The notes: generated from the sequence alone by a model not told the origin. A DNA stretch of 64,000 bases from JAJEAD01 sp965221555 (GCA_965221555.1 OZ244895.1:124001-188000); one strand, 5' to 3'; counted from the first letter of the stretch, positions 33,462 through 42,762 are shown. Program-made: numbers and translations.

Positions 33462-34430
33462 TCACGGATCGGCTTCAAGCAGCAGCTCCACGTTGCGCAG
33501 TCCCTCCTCTCCGTCGACCTCGGGCGCACGTCCCTCTTCCGCCGCCGCAACGAAATCCGCGATCTCGCCGGCGTAAGGGTCCTGCACTTGGTATTCCAGG
33601 GGCTCGCCGTTCAGCTCGATCCGCCCCTCGCCGTGCGGACCCATGGTGCCCTCACAGATCGCGTAGCCCTCGGAGCCGTAGATCTCCAGACGGGTCGGCG
33701 CCTGGAAGAGCACGGAGGAGCACAGGGTGGCCTGCGCACCGGACTCGAAGGACAGGGTGATGGTCGCCTGCTCGTCGTGGGGACCGCCCCACACCGTGCG
33801 ACCGATGCTGCTTCTGAGCGCGGTGATCGCGCCGCCGGCGGGGTCCATGAACCAGCGGATCTGATCGAGGCAGTGGGTGCCCACTCCCGCGAGTCCCCAC
33901 CAGCGCCCGACCTCGGGCAACGCCCGCCAGTTGGCCTTGTCCGGCGCGTGGAAGGTCCATTGGACCCGGATCTGCCGGATTATCCCGAGCTCGCCCGCGC
34001 CCACCCGCGCATGCAAGAGCCGGTGACCGGCGTGCCAGCGCATGTGGTAGGCGACCCCGAGCACGACTCCGGCGTCGCGACAGGCTTGGACCATCGCTCG
34101 GGCCGACTGTGCATCCGTCGCCATCGGCTTCTCGACCAGGACGTGCTTGCCGGCTTGCGCGGCGGCCAGCGTCTGCTCGGCGTGCAGTTTGTCGGGAGTC
34201 GCGATGATCACCGCATCGAGGTCGGGATCGGCAAGCAGCGTGTCGAGCCGATCGTGGGCGGCATCGCCTCCCGCCGCCCCATGCCGGCGGGCGAAGTCCC
34301 GGGCGCGGCCGAGGTCGCGGCTCATCACGCTCCAGAGCCGGGCTCCGGGCACTTTCTCGAGTCCCGGGATCAGGGAGTGCTCCGCAATGCGGCCGGGACC
34401 GACCAGGGCGACATTCATCATGTTCGACAT
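33462..34430 (-). CDS. Gfo/Idh/MocA-family NAD(P)-dependent oxidoreductase
   Basis: About 322 residues. The Rossmann start NVALVGPGRIAEHSLIPGL, the LVEKPMATD motif near 95-105 (Lys of the EKP motif) and the GVGTHCLDQIRWF helix are characteristic. The family oxidises sugars, inositols or related alcohols; substrate unknown. Two starts are plausible: ATG 34430, or ATG 34421, which has GAGG 9 bases upstream. It is isolated, between the Hsp20 operon and a divergent toxin-antitoxin pair. Confidence 0.88.
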   Translation of the reverse strand: MSNMMNVALVGPGRIAEHSLIPGLEKVPGARLWSVMSRDLGRARDFARRHGAAGGDAAHDRLDTLLADPDLDAVIIATPDKLHAEQTLAAAQAGKHVLVEKPMATDAQSARAMVQACRDAGVVLGVAYHMRWHAGHRLLHARVGAGELGIIRQIRVQWTFHAPDKANWRALPEVGRWWGLAGVGTHCLDQIRWFMDPAGGAITALRSSIGRTVWGGPHDEQATITLSFESGAQATLCSSVLFQAPTRLEIYGSEGYAICEGTMGPHGEGRIELNGEPLEYQVQDPYAGEIADFVAAAEEGRAPEVDGEEGLRNVELLLEADP

Positions 34431-34576
34431 CCTCGAGTTACCGGTTGAGGGGGGCGCATGATCGGGCACCCGCTTCGTACATTCCAGGCTCCGGCGCACC
34501 AGGCCTGCGCACACTTTCCGGAGATCCGACTCCGCACCCGCCCGTTTCCACTGGAGGGTTATCAGGCCAACTTCAT

Positions 34577-34593
34577 ATGGCTATTATGGCCAT
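34577..34593. promoter_or_regulatory. Inverted repeat upstream of Phd-like antitoxin
   Basis: ATGGC (34577-34581) and GCCAT (34589-34593) form an inverted repeat in an AT-rich patch 23 bases before the antitoxin start. Phd-type antitoxins autoregulate at such sites. The ATGs in it could also be alternative starts. Confidence 0.3.
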
Positions 34594-34615
34594 GTTTTGG
34601 CACGGAGAGATTGCA

Positions 34616-34942
34616 TTGATTCGGGCGACGATCTCCGAGGTGAAAAACGGCTTGAGCGCCTGTCTTCGGAGGGTCAAGTCGGGAGAATCCATCCTGATCA
34701 TGGACCGCAAGACACCGGTGGCGCGCATTGTTCCGGTCGGGCGCGGCGCGGAGGACACGAGAGACGTGGTCGGTGTGGACTTCGACGCCAAGGCGGCACG
34801 CCTGGAACATGCGGGTATCGTCGTACGCCGACGCCACCAGAGTCCTCTGGAGATTCTGGGACCGCCCCTGCGCGCGGGCGCCGGGGTTCTGGAAGCGTTG
34901 CTCGAGGAACGCGAGGAGGAGCGGCGCGAGGGTCGCCGGTGA
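34616..34942 (+). CDS. Phd/YefM-family antitoxin
   Basis: 108 residues from TTG 34616, preceded by GGAGAG. LIRATISEVKNGLSACLRRVKSG and ESILIMDRKTPVARIVPV are the Phd/YefM fold with its DNA-binding N terminus. In-frame ATGs at 34577-34592 would extend it. The C-terminal toxin-binding tail is long and ends in an Arg/Glu-rich stretch. The stop overlaps the toxin start (GTGA). Confidence 0.82.
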   Translation: MIRATISEVKNGLSACLRRVKSGESILIMDRKTPVARIVPVGRGAEDTRDVVGVDFDAKAARLEHAGIVVRRRHQSPLEILGPPLRAGAGVLEALLEEREEERREGRR

Positions 34943-35364
34943 ACTTCTGGGACACTTCCGCCCTCGTGGCGCTGGGCGTCGACGAAGCCCACCGGCCGCT
35001 CGCCCTTCGCATTCTCGAAGCGGACGACCGGATGGCCGTGTGGTGGGGCGCCACGGTCGAGTACGCCGCCGCCATCTCGCGACGGGAACGTGAAGGGAGC
35101 CTGAGGCTGAAGGAAGCTTCCGAGAACCTCGTTCGCCTGCGCGAGCTGTCCCAGGTCTGGTACGAGGTGCAGCCCGGAAGGCGTATCAAGGCGTTGGCGG
35201 AGCGGCTGCTCCGGGTACATCCGCTGCGTGCCGCGGACAGCCTTCAGCTCGCGGCGGCGATTGCCTGCGCGGAAGAGGATCCTTCGAGCATCGGCTTCGT
35301 GTGCTTCGACGCCCGGTTGAGCGACGCGGCTTCGCGGGAGGGCTTCCGCATCCTCGCGTCGTAG
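34939..35364 (+). CDS. PIN-domain ribonuclease toxin
   Basis: 141 residues starting with GTG. NFWDTSALVALGVDEAH holds the first PIN Asp, GATVEYAAAISRR the Glu, and PLRAADSLQLAAAIA plus FVCFDARLSDAA the remaining acidic residues. The pairing of a Phd-type antitoxin with a PIN toxin is common. Fourth intact toxin-antitoxin pair in the window. Confidence 0.87.
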   Translation: MNFWDTSALVALGVDEAHRPLALRILEADDRMAVWWGATVEYAAAISRREREGSLRLKEASENLVRLRELSQVWYEVQPGRRIKALAERLLRVHPLRAADSLQLAAAIACAEEDPSSIGFVCFDARLSDAASREGFRILAS

Positions 35365-35696
35365 CTCCGCGCAGCCGTGCGCGATGGCGCCGGTATCCGT
35401 CGTTGCGGCCTGATCGCGACAACCCGCCGATTGACGGCGATGGACGCGCGCCCGCCGGCATGGTCCGTTCTGGGCGTCGAACAAGACACGGGACACCGCG
35501 GTCCAAGTTCGCTTGCGCACGCTTGCTCGCGCGCGCGGTTGCCCCTGCCGACATCCGCGCGCCCCTGGCTCTCGTGGATCGGTGAGCTATCGCGGGATGG
35601 AGCGGCAGACCAGTCCGGGCGCGGGCGCGGCGGAGCACGTGTAAACGCACGAGATGCCGGATAGATTGCGCGGTCGCTCCACTTCGGACCGACGCA
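35365..35696. other. Intergenic region containing part of a second dispersed repeat
   Basis: No gene seen. Around 35440-35570 the sequence resembles 53370-53490; the best part is GTTGCCCCTGCCGACATC plus GCGCGCCCC. The rest is GC-rich and unassigned. It must contain the promoter of the MFS gene. Confidence 0.45.
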
Positions 35697-36866
35697 GTGG
35701 CGGAACATCCAGAATCCATCCGCAGAAGAGGCATCTTCGCGTGCATCGCCGCGACCACTACTGTGGCGGTGACGCTGGGCCTCAGCTGGCCCCTGCTCGC
35801 GATCGTTCTCGAACGCCAGGGCGTGCCGACCTGGCTGAACGGGCTGAGCGCCTCGGTCCAGATGGTGGCGGTGATGGTGATAGCGCCGCTCGCGCCGCGC
35901 CTGATCGGACGCATCGGCACCATCCCGGTGATGGCGGTGGGCGTTGCCGGTATGGGGCTGTGTCTGCTCCTGTTGCCCGTCTTTCCCAACGTGTGGGCGT
36001 GGTTCCCGATCCGCTTCGGCCTCGGTCTGGCCACCGACCTCGCATTCACCGCCGGCGACATCTGGATCAACCAGATGGCCCGCGACCGGACCCGCGGGCG
36101 CCTGATCGGGGTGCAAGGCATGTTCCTGCACGCGGGGTTCGCGGTCGGACCGCTCACGATCGCGGTGCTCGGCAGCGACACCTGGACCACGCTCTACCTC
36201 GGCGTGGCGGTGGTCGCTCTCGCCCTGATACCGCTCTCCCTCGCCCGGGGCGCGGCGCCGATGGTCGGGGGCAAGCCCCGGGCCCGGGTGCGCCACTTCA
36301 TGCGTATCGCCCCCACCCTGATGCTGGCGGCGCTCATGTTCGGGCTCATCGATTCGAGCGTTCTCGCCCTGCTCCCGGTCTACGGGATTGAAAAGGGTCT
36401 CGACCCGGACACTTCGGCGCTCCTGCTCACGATGTTCGTGCTCGGCTCGGTATGCGGCCAGGTGCCCATCGGCTGGCTCGCCGACCACGTGGACCGACGC
36501 AAGCTGCTCGCGGCGTGCGTGCTCGTCACCATGCTGTGTATCGCCTGCCTGCCCCCGGCGATGGGACACATCGTCGCCACCTGGGCGGTGATGCTGGTCA
36601 TGGGGGTCTCGGTCGGCAGCTTCTTCGTGATCGCGATGGCGATGATCGGCACCCGCTTCAAGGGCACGGACCTTATCGGCATCAACGCAAGCTTCATCTT
36701 CCTCTGGGGGCTGGGCGACGTGATCGGACCCGCGTTCAGCGGGGGCGCGATGCAGGCTCTGGGACCCGACGGCATGCCGCTGGTCGGCGTCGTGTTCTCC
36801 GGCATGTTCCTCGCCGTGATCCTCCGCCGCATCCACACCCAGAGACACGCCGCGGGCGACAGATAG
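35697..36866 (+). CDS. MFS transporter
   Basis: 389 residues with about twelve membrane helices and a typical gap between two six-helix bundles around residues 190-200. It resembles YcaD-like/sugar-phosphate-free MFS exporters: LADHVDRRKLLAACVLV is the loop-8/9 version of the family motif. GTG start at 35697. Substrate unknown. Confidence 0.87.
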   Translation: MAEHPESIRRRGIFACIAATTTVAVTLGLSWPLLAIVLERQGVPTWLNGLSASVQMVAVMVIAPLAPRLIGRIGTIPVMAVGVAGMGLCLLLLPVFPNVWAWFPIRFGLGLATDLAFTAGDIWINQMARDRTRGRLIGVQGMFLHAGFAVGPLTIAVLGSDTWTTLYLGVAVVALALIPLSLARGAAPMVGGKPRARVRHFMRIAPTLMLAALMFGLIDSSVLALLPVYGIEKGLDPDTSALLLTMFVLGSVCGQVPIGWLADHVDRRKLLAACVLVTMLCIACLPPAMGHIVATWAVMLVMGVSVGSFFVIAMAMIGTRFKGTDLIGINASFIFLWGLGDVIGPAFSGGAMQALGPDGMPLVGVVFSGMFLAVILRRIHTQRHAAGDR

Positions 36867-36883
36867 TCATCGACCGATCCGAA

Positions 36884-37062
36884 CCCGCAGATTTCACCGC
36901 TTCCTCAACTGGTGGACGCCAGGGTGCTCGCGGATGTGGACCATGCTCCGTCGCGCTGCCGCGACGGGGTTCGGCCGCGACTTCGCGCTTTATCTGTTTT
37001 CGGGCGCCTCACCATCACGGCACCTTGGCGCCTTCGTGACGAGAAGCGGTGAGATCTGCGGG
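36884..37062. repeat. MITE-like element, diverged copy D (179 bp)
   Basis: Ends CCCGCAGATTTCACCG and CGGTGAGATCTGCGGG are a good inverted repeat. Interior segments (GTGGACGCCAGGGTGCTC, CATCACGGCACCTTGGCGCC) follow the family. Flanks CGAA and TCAA are no longer identical. It lies just upstream of the M24 peptidase gene. Confidence 0.65.
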
Positions 37063-37134
37063 TCAAACCCGGGACCGTGGGCAGACCCCGGCAAGATACA
37101 ATCGCCGAACATCCCTCTGCGACGAGGAGGCGAC

Positions 37135-38307
37135 ATGACGAACCCGAGCGCGCACGATCCGCGGTGGTCCGCTTTCTCGGCGGCCGACATCGAGAAGCGC
37201 TGGGCGCGGGCGCGGGCGGCGATGGCCGAAGACGGGCTCGATGCCCTGCTGGTAAGCTCGGAGGAGAACTTCCAGTACTTCACCGGCAGCACCGGCACCC
37301 TGGGGTACCACTACTCCTGCACCCGTCCCGCGGTGCTCGTCTTTCCCCGCGAAGGCGACCCCGCCGCGGTGGTGGGGGAGATGCTGACCCATTCTCTGGA
37401 GATGACCACTCCGCTGCGGGATCTGCGGGGTTACGTCGCGATCGAGCGATTTCCCTTCGCGCTGGTGATCGAAGCGCTGCGTGATCTGGTGGGGACGGGG
37501 GCGCGGGTCGGCGCCGAGCTCGGACACGAGCAGCGCATGGGCATGCCGGTGGGAGACTATCTCTCGATCGTGCAGGCGTTGCCGGGGGCGAGATTCGTGG
37601 ACGCGGGCGATCTGATCGTGCGCCTGCGCATGGTGAAGACGCCGGAAGAGGTCGCCTACATGCGCGAGGCGGCCGCGGTTACCGGCCGGGCCCGGCAGCG
37701 GCTCTTTCGCGAGATCGTTCCCGGCATGACCGAGCGCGACGCGGTGCGCCGGATGCGCGCGCTCATCCTCGAAGAAGGGGGCGATCGCACCTCCTTCGTG
37801 CACCTCATCGCGGGCTCCCCCGGCTCTCACACCCAGCACCACCTGGACCGGCCTCTCGAAAAGGGCAACGTCTTCTACCTCGACGCCGGCGCCTACGTGC
37901 GCTTTCACACCATCGACTACGCACGCATTGCCACGCTGGGTCCGGCGAGCAACCGGGCTCGGCACGGCCACGCGGTGCTGCTCGAAGCCAATGCGCGCAT
38001 GATCGAGGCGCTGCGCCCCGGGGTGAGATGCTCGGATATCCACGAGATCGCGAGCAGGGTGATCACGTCCGCGGGCTACGAGCTCGTCCCCACCGGACGC
38101 ATGGGGCACGGACAGGGGATCTGCTTCACCGAGCCGCCGAGCGTCACCCCCGACGACCACACCGTGCTGGAGGAGGGCATGGTGATCAGCACCGAGCCCG
38201 AGGTGGCGGTGGACATGCTGTGGGAGGACGTGCACGTCATCACCCGCGACGGCTCGGACCGGCTCACCCTGGAGCCGCCCGATCTCTACGAGATTCCATT
38301 CGGCTGA
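37135..38307 (+). CDS. M24-family metallopeptidase (Xaa-Pro peptidase-like)
   Basis: 390 residues with an N-terminal creatinase domain and a C-terminal M24 domain. Metal ligands appear intact: FYLDAGAYVRFHTIDYARIA (two Asp), MGHGQG (His), STEPEV and WEDVHVIT (two Glu). Compare the 5311 paralogue, which lacks some. It likely cleaves X-Pro or similar amide bonds. GAGGAGG lies 5 bases before ATG 37135. Its last codons are part of a tandem duplication. It may serve the polyamine-type transporter encoded convergently. Confidence 0.87.
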   Translation: MTNPSAHDPRWSAFSAADIEKRWARARAAMAEDGLDALLVSSEENFQYFTGSTGTLGYHYSCTRPAVLVFPREGDPAAVVGEMLTHSLEMTTPLRDLRGYVAIERFPFALVIEALRDLVGTGARVGAELGHEQRMGMPVGDYLSIVQALPGARFVDAGDLIVRLRMVKTPEEVAYMREAAAVTGRARQRLFREIVPGMTERDAVRRMRALILEEGGDRTSFVHLIAGSPGSHTQHHLDRPLEKGNVFYLDAGAYVRFHTIDYARIATLGPASNRARHGHAVLLEANARMIEALRPGVRCSDIHEIASRVITSAGYELVPTGRMGHGQGICFTEPPSVTPDDHTVLEEGMVISTEPEVAVDMLWEDVHVITRDGSDRLTLEPPDLYEIPFG

Positions 38308-38617
38308 GGCGTTGCGGCGCGGCGCCGAACGCCGAAGCCCTGCGCCCAGGTTCCGGCGTCAGCGCTCCTTGGGTGTCCACGCCCCGAGCAGCCGGGGGAG
38401 GTAGCCGAAGCGCGCGACGAGGCGCAACACCACCACCGCGAGCAGGCCGCCCGATCTCCACGAGATCCCCTTCGGCTGAGGCGTTGCGGCGCGGCGCCGA
38501 ACGCCGAGGCTCTGCGCCCAGGTTCCGGCGTCAGCGCTCCTTGGGAGTCCACGCCCCGAGCAGCCGGGGGAGATCGCCGAAGCGCGCGACGAGGCTGAAC
38601 ACCACCACCGCGAGCAG
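38274..38617. repeat. Tandem duplication, two 172-bp units
   Basis: Unit 1 (38274-38445) and unit 2 (38446-38617) agree except for roughly ten changes. Each contains the last codons and TGA of the M24 peptidase (CCGATCTCNACGAGAT, TTCGGCTGA), the intervening GTTGCGGCGCGGCGCC, and the 3' end of the convergent ABC permease (CAGCGCTCCTTGG). The first unit therefore carries a ghost permease end, and the second a ghost peptidase end. Confidence 0.88.
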
Positions 38618-39334
38618 GATGAAGAGTACCGATACCGAAGCGATGGTGGGGGTGTAGCCGGAACGCAGCTGGGAGAAGATCTTCACGGGCAGGGTGGCGA
38701 GCGAGAACTGCCCGATGAAGAAGGAGATGATGAACTCGTTCATGCTGATCACGAACACGAAGGCGTAGCCCGCGAACAGGTAGGGCAGCACCATCGGCAG
38801 GATCACGGTGCCGAAGGTGCGCGACGGGCTCGCCCCCATGGTCTGCGCCGCTTCGACGATCTCGCGGTCGATGGACTCGAGCCCGAGCGAGATCATCACG
38901 AGCGGGAGCGTCACCAGGAAGACGCCGTGCGCGAGGGCGAGACCGTGGACGCTGGCGGCAAGGCCGAGCGGCACCCACAGCATGAGCATCCCGAGCGCCG
39001 TGATCACCGGCGGCAACGCGAAGGGCATAAGGCCGATGCTGAAGAGCAGCTTCGCGTAGAAGACCCGGTGACGCCACAGAAAGTAGGCCGCGGGCAGCGC
39101 GATGGAAAGTGCGAGAACGCCCGCGAGCGCGGCGATGCCGAGGCTCGCCATCAGCGAGTCGAACCACGCGCTCTTGGTGAAGATCTCTTCGTACCAGCGC
39201 ATGGAGAGCCCGCGCGGGGGGAAGAACATCAGCTTCTTTTCGTTGACCGACACTCCCGCGACGATGAACAGGGGCAGACTCAGGCTGAGGATTACCAGCC
39301 AGCAGAACGTGTTGCGGGCGATGCGGGGGATCAT
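38531..39334 (-). CDS. ABC transporter permease, PotC-like
   Basis: 267 residues, six membrane helices, with the binding-protein-dependent permease motif EAAQTMGASPSRTFGTVILPMVLP (EAA loop). It is the second permease of a polyamine-type importer. Its start overlaps the end of the partner permease gene (39331-39334). Its C-terminal coding end is duplicated downstream. Confidence 0.88.
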   Translation of the reverse strand: MIPRIARNTFCWLVILSLSLPLFIVAGVSVNEKKLMFFPPRGLSMRWYEEIFTKSAWFDSLMASLGIAALAGVLALSIALPAAYFLWRHRVFYAKLLFSIGLMPFALPPVITALGMLMLWVPLGLAASVHGLALAHGVFLVTLPLVMISLGLESIDREIVEAAQTMGASPSRTFGTVILPMVLPYLFAGYAFVFVISMNEFIISFFIGQFSLATLPVKIFSQLRSGYTPTIASVSVLFILLAVVVFSLVARFGDLPRLLGAWTPKER

Positions 39335-40188
39335 CGCTCGATCTTCCGCCGGCCGAGGCGCACCGTCAGTGCCACGAGAGCCAGGGTGATGGCCATGAAG
39401 AACATGGACAACGCCGCCGCGAAGGGCAGATTGCCGCGGCTGAGCGCCTGATCGCTAATCAGAATCGCGAACATCCAGTGCTGAGGACGCCCCAGCCACT
39501 GCGGGGTGACGAAGGCGCCCATGGTGAACACGAAGAGCACGATGGCCGCGGTCAGGATGGTGGGCCAGAGCATCGGCACCACCACCGTGAAGAAGGTGCG
39601 CACAGGCGATGCGCCCAGGGTGCGCGCCGCCTCGGTGATCTCGGTATCGAGGCGCGTGCACTGGGGGTACATGATCAGTACCGCGAAGGGAAGGTTGAAG
39701 TAGGTGAGCCCGAAGAGCACCGCCGCGTAGCCGGGCGTCCACGATGCCGGCTTGGCGAGAAGGCCGAGCCAGACGAGGAAGTTGGAGATCCCGGCGCTGC
39801 GCGACAGCAGCACCGACCACGAGTAGGCGACGATCACCTCCGACAGCGACAGCACGCAGAGGATGAACACCAGGGTCAGGATCTGCGGGCGGCGGCGGAA
39901 ACGACTCAGGAAGTAAGTGAAGGGGAAGGCGACGAGCACGCTCACCGCGGCCGCGAACACGGCGAACTCGATGGTGATCACGATATGCCGGGCGAAGAGC
40001 GGCGAGAAGAAACGCAGGTAGTGGGTGAGCTCGAAGCCCACCTCGTAGGTTCCGACCCCGCTCTCCGGGCGGTGGAAGAAGCTCACCACCACCATGATCG
40101 CGAAGGGCACGAGGAAGAAGCATGCCAGCATCAACGCCGGGTAGGCGAAAGGCAGATGGGCCAGTAATCCCCGGGGCTTGGCCGGCAT
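39331..40188 (-). CDS. ABC transporter permease, PotB-like
   Basis: 285 residues, six membrane helices, EAA loop TEAARTLGASPVRTFFTVVVPML. First permease of the importer; the second permease gene overlaps it by four bases. Together with the ATPase at 40372 and binding protein at 41674 it forms a complete spermidine/putrescine-type system. Related systems also take up other amines or ferric compounds. Confidence 0.88.
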   Translation of the reverse strand: MPAKPRGLLAHLPFAYPALMLACFFLVPFAIMVVVSFFHRPESGVGTYEVGFELTHYLRFFSPLFARHIVITIEFAVFAAAVSVLVAFPFTYFLSRFRRRPQILTLVFILCVLSLSEVIVAYSWSVLLSRSAGISNFLVWLGLLAKPASWTPGYAAVLFGLTYFNLPFAVLIMYPQCTRLDTEITEAARTLGASPVRTFFTVVVPMLWPTILTAAIVLFVFTMGAFVTPQWLGRPQHWMFAILISDQALSRGNLPFAAALSMFFMAITLALVALTVRLGRRKIER

Positions 40189-40248
40189 GTCTCACCCACC
40201 TCCCGCCGCGGGCGCAGGACTACGCTCCTTCACCCTCGACTACCGCGA

Positions 40249-40265
40249 CCACCACGTCGTGGTGG
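40249..40265. promoter_or_regulatory. Perfect 17-bp palindrome between ATPase and permease genes
   Basis: CCACCACG-T-CGTGGTGG forms an 8-bp perfect inverted repeat around one base. It lies in the 183-bp gap of the transporter operon. It could be a transcript hairpin that lowers permease expression or an operator; no T-run follows. Confidence 0.3.
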
Positions 40266-40371
40266 AAGTGGACGTACGCGCACTCGTGCTCGCGGCTCGG
40301 CGGCGCGAGCCCCGATGTACGATGCCTTCACGCTGCTCCATCGGGGCGAGGGGCGCGGCATGCCGGCGCGC

Positions 40372-41427
40372 TCATCGTCGTACGACGACGCAGGACTCCG
40401 CCGGGAGTTCCACCATGACGTCGTCGCCGGGCCGGGCCTCCGGCCGGTCCTTGGGGGCGGAGATGCTCACCAGCTCGAGCCCGCCGCAGCGCAGGAAGAA
40501 CTCCACACTCGCCCCGACATCGCGAACGAAGGAGACCCGGCCCGAGAGCCGGTTCGGCGCCGCGTCGCCGGCGGGAAGCACATGCACATCCTCGGGGCGA
40601 ATGGTCAGCGTCAGGTCATCGCCCGCCCGGGCGCCGTCCGGCACCGAGGGCACCGTGAACTCGGACTCGCCGATTCGCACCGTGGTGGCGTCCACGCACG
40701 CCACATCGATGAGATTGCTGCTGCCGATGAAGTCCGCCACGAAGGCGGTGGCGGGGCTGCGATAGATCTCGAGCGGCGGTCCCGCCTGCTGGACCCGGGC
40801 GGTGCTCATGACCACCACCAGATCCGACATCGTCATCGCCTCGCGCTGGTCGTGGGTGACGATGATGGTGGTGATCTGCAGGCGCTCCTGGAGCATGCGC
40901 AGCTCCACCTGCATCTCCTCGCGGAGCTTCGCATCGAGCGCGGACAGGGGCTCGTCGAGGAGGAAGAGCGTCGGTTCGAGGGCGAGCGCCCGGGCGATCG
41001 CCACCCGCTGCCGCTGCCCGCCCGAAAGCTGCTTGATGTCGCGCTCCTCCACCCCGGGCAGGCGCACCATCTCCAGCAGCTCGCCCGCCCGCCGGCGGCG
41101 CTCGGGCTTGGTCGCGCCGCGGATCCGTAGCCCGTAGGTGATGTTGTTCCAGACATTCAGGTGCGGGAAGAGAGCGAGCGACTGGAACACCATGCCGATG
41201 TTGCGCTGGTGGGTCGGCAGCGCGGTGATGTCCCGATCGTCCAGCACCACGTTCCCGGAGCTCGGCGTCTCGAGCCCCGCTATCAAGCGCAGCAACGTGG
41301 TCTTGCCGCACCCCGAAGGCCCGAGGAAGGAGATGAACTTGCCCGCCGGGAGGTCGAGATCGACATCTTCGACCGCGGTGATCGGGCCGAAACGCTTGGA
41401 GACGGATCGGAGCTCGAGGCCGGGCAT
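40372..41427 (-). CDS. ABC transporter ATP-binding protein, PotA-like
   Basis: 351 residues. Walker A GPSGCGKTT near 38-46, signature LSGGQRQRVAIARAL near 137-151, Walker B LFLLDEPLSALD and the His switch IVTHDQ. The C-terminal third is a TOBE-type regulatory domain as in spermidine/putrescine importers. Energises uptake by the two downstream permeases. Confidence 0.93.
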   Translation of the reverse strand: MPGLELRSVSKRFGPITAVEDVDLDLPAGKFISFLGPSGCGKTTLLRLIAGLETPSSGNVVLDDRDITALPTHQRNIGMVFQSLALFPHLNVWNNITYGLRIRGATKPERRRRAGELLEMVRLPGVEERDIKQLSGGQRQRVAIARALALEPTLFLLDEPLSALDAKLREEMQVELRMLQERLQITTIIVTHDQREAMTMSDLVVVMSTARVQQAGPPLEIYRSPATAFVADFIGSSNLIDVACVDATTVRIGESEFTVPSVPDGARAGDDLTLTIRPEDVHVLPAGDAAPNRLSGRVSFVRDVGASVEFFLRCGGLELVSISAPKDRPEARPGDDVMVELPAESCVVVRR

Positions 41428-41673
41428 CGTCAGTCCGCTCCCCCTCCTTGCCAGCCGCTCAGGTTCACCGACTCAAGAAACTAGGGCGCGCGGATGCCGA
41501 CCGGAGCCTGGAGTTCGGCGAGTCGGCGCGCGCGGGCGTACTCGGGAGTACCGCCCCGTACCCAGACCCCGACTCGCGCATGGCGCCGTTCATACCGGCA
41601 GATATGCGTGCACGGGCGTGAGTCGGGGTAACCGGGGGGCAGACAGGAGGAGACCTCACCGACGACGGACGGA

Positions 41674-42762
41674 TCAGCCGCTCAGCAGGTTCGTCCAGGT
41701 CTCGTTGATCCAGTCCCCGTTCTTCACGTAGGTCTCGTAGAAGGGAACGATCGGCGGGATTTCGCTCGAGACCATGCTGAACTCCTCGTCCGTCAGGTCC
41801 ATGTGCGCACGGTCGACGACTGGCGCCACCCCCATCGCCCGGGATATCTCGGCCTGCACCTGGCCCTGGCAGCAGTAGTCGATGAACACGTGCGCGGCAT
41901 CGCCCTGGGTCGAGCCGCTCGTCAGACCCCAGGAACCGAAGTCGATGACCCCGCCCTCCTTGGGGAAGGTGGAACGCAGCGGAAAGCCGTCCGCGATCGC
42001 GAGCAGGGTCACATCGTGGTAGTACATGCCGGCGGGCGTCTCGCCCTGCTGCAACTGCGACTGGAACTGGCCCTCGTCCCGGTACCACAGCTTCACGTTG
42101 GGCTTGAGCTCGGCGAGCTTCTCGAGCGCGGTCATGAGGCCGTCGCGCTCGGCCAGCATCTGCGAGCCGTCGAACCACGAGTTGGCGATGAGATCGAGCG
42201 CATAGCTCGACTCCGGCTGGGCGGGAATGCCGAGAGAGTCTTCGAACTTGGGCAGCCACAGCTCCCGCCAACTCTCGGGCTCCTCCGGAAACACCTCGGT
42301 ATTGGTGACCAGGATCAGGTACCAGGCAAGGGCGGGGACGGCAATGGGAGCGTCTCCCGCGCCGCGGCGCACCAGGTACTCCGGTACGTTCGAGAGGTGG
42401 CGCAGGCGTGACTCGTCGAGGGGCTGGAACACGTGGGGGAAGCGCAGCGGCCCTTGTCCTCCGGTCATGGTGACGTCGGTCGGGGGCGCTCCGCCCGCCT
42501 TGACCGCGGTGTCGATGTTGGTGAACCACACCAGACCACCGGGCTGGCTCACCGAGGTGATCTCGATGCCGCTCGCCTTGGTGAACTCGGGATAGACGTA
42601 CTCGACGAGCGAGTCTTCGAAGTAGCCACCGTAGGCCGATACCCGCAGCGGCTCCGCCGCCCACGCGCGAGGCAGGTAGGTCCCCACCGCGAGAGTGCTG
42701 GCCGCCGCCGCACCCGTCTTCAGGAAGTCGCGTCGCTTCAAGCTGTGTCCGGTGTTCTTCAC
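41674..42762 (-). CDS. Periplasmic polyamine-type substrate-binding protein
   Basis: 362 residues with a Tat signal (KRRDFLKTGAAAAS, cleavage near AWAAEP). The mature part begins LRVSAYGGYFEDSLVEYVYPEF, the fold of PotD-like periplasmic binding proteins. It feeds the ABC importer encoded next on the same strand. The ligand is unknown. A 246-bp gap with no gene separates it from the ATPase. Confidence 0.88.
   Translation of the reverse strand: MKNTGHSLKRRDFLKTGAAAASTLAVGTYLPRAWAAEPLRVSAYGGYFEDSLVEYVYPEFTKASGIEITSVSQPGGLVWFTNIDTAVKAGGAPPTDVTMTGGQGPLRFPHVFQPLDESRLRHLSNVPEYLVRRGAGDAPIAVPALAWYLILVTNTEVFPEEPESWRELWLPKFEDSLGIPAQPESSYALDLIANSWFDGSQMLAERDGLMTALEKLAELKPNVKLWYRDEGQFQSQLQQGETPAGMYYHDVTLLAIADGFPLRSTFPKEGGVIDFGSWGLTSGSTQGDAAHVFIDYCCQGQVQAEISRAMGVAPVVDRAHMDLTDEEFSMVSSEIPPIVPFYETYVKNGDWINETWTNLLSG

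Noticed and set aside
40189..40371. Small frame (SFTLDYRDHHVVVEVDV) in the transporter gap
   Set aside because: It derives largely from the palindrome at 40249-40265 and has no supported start or family.
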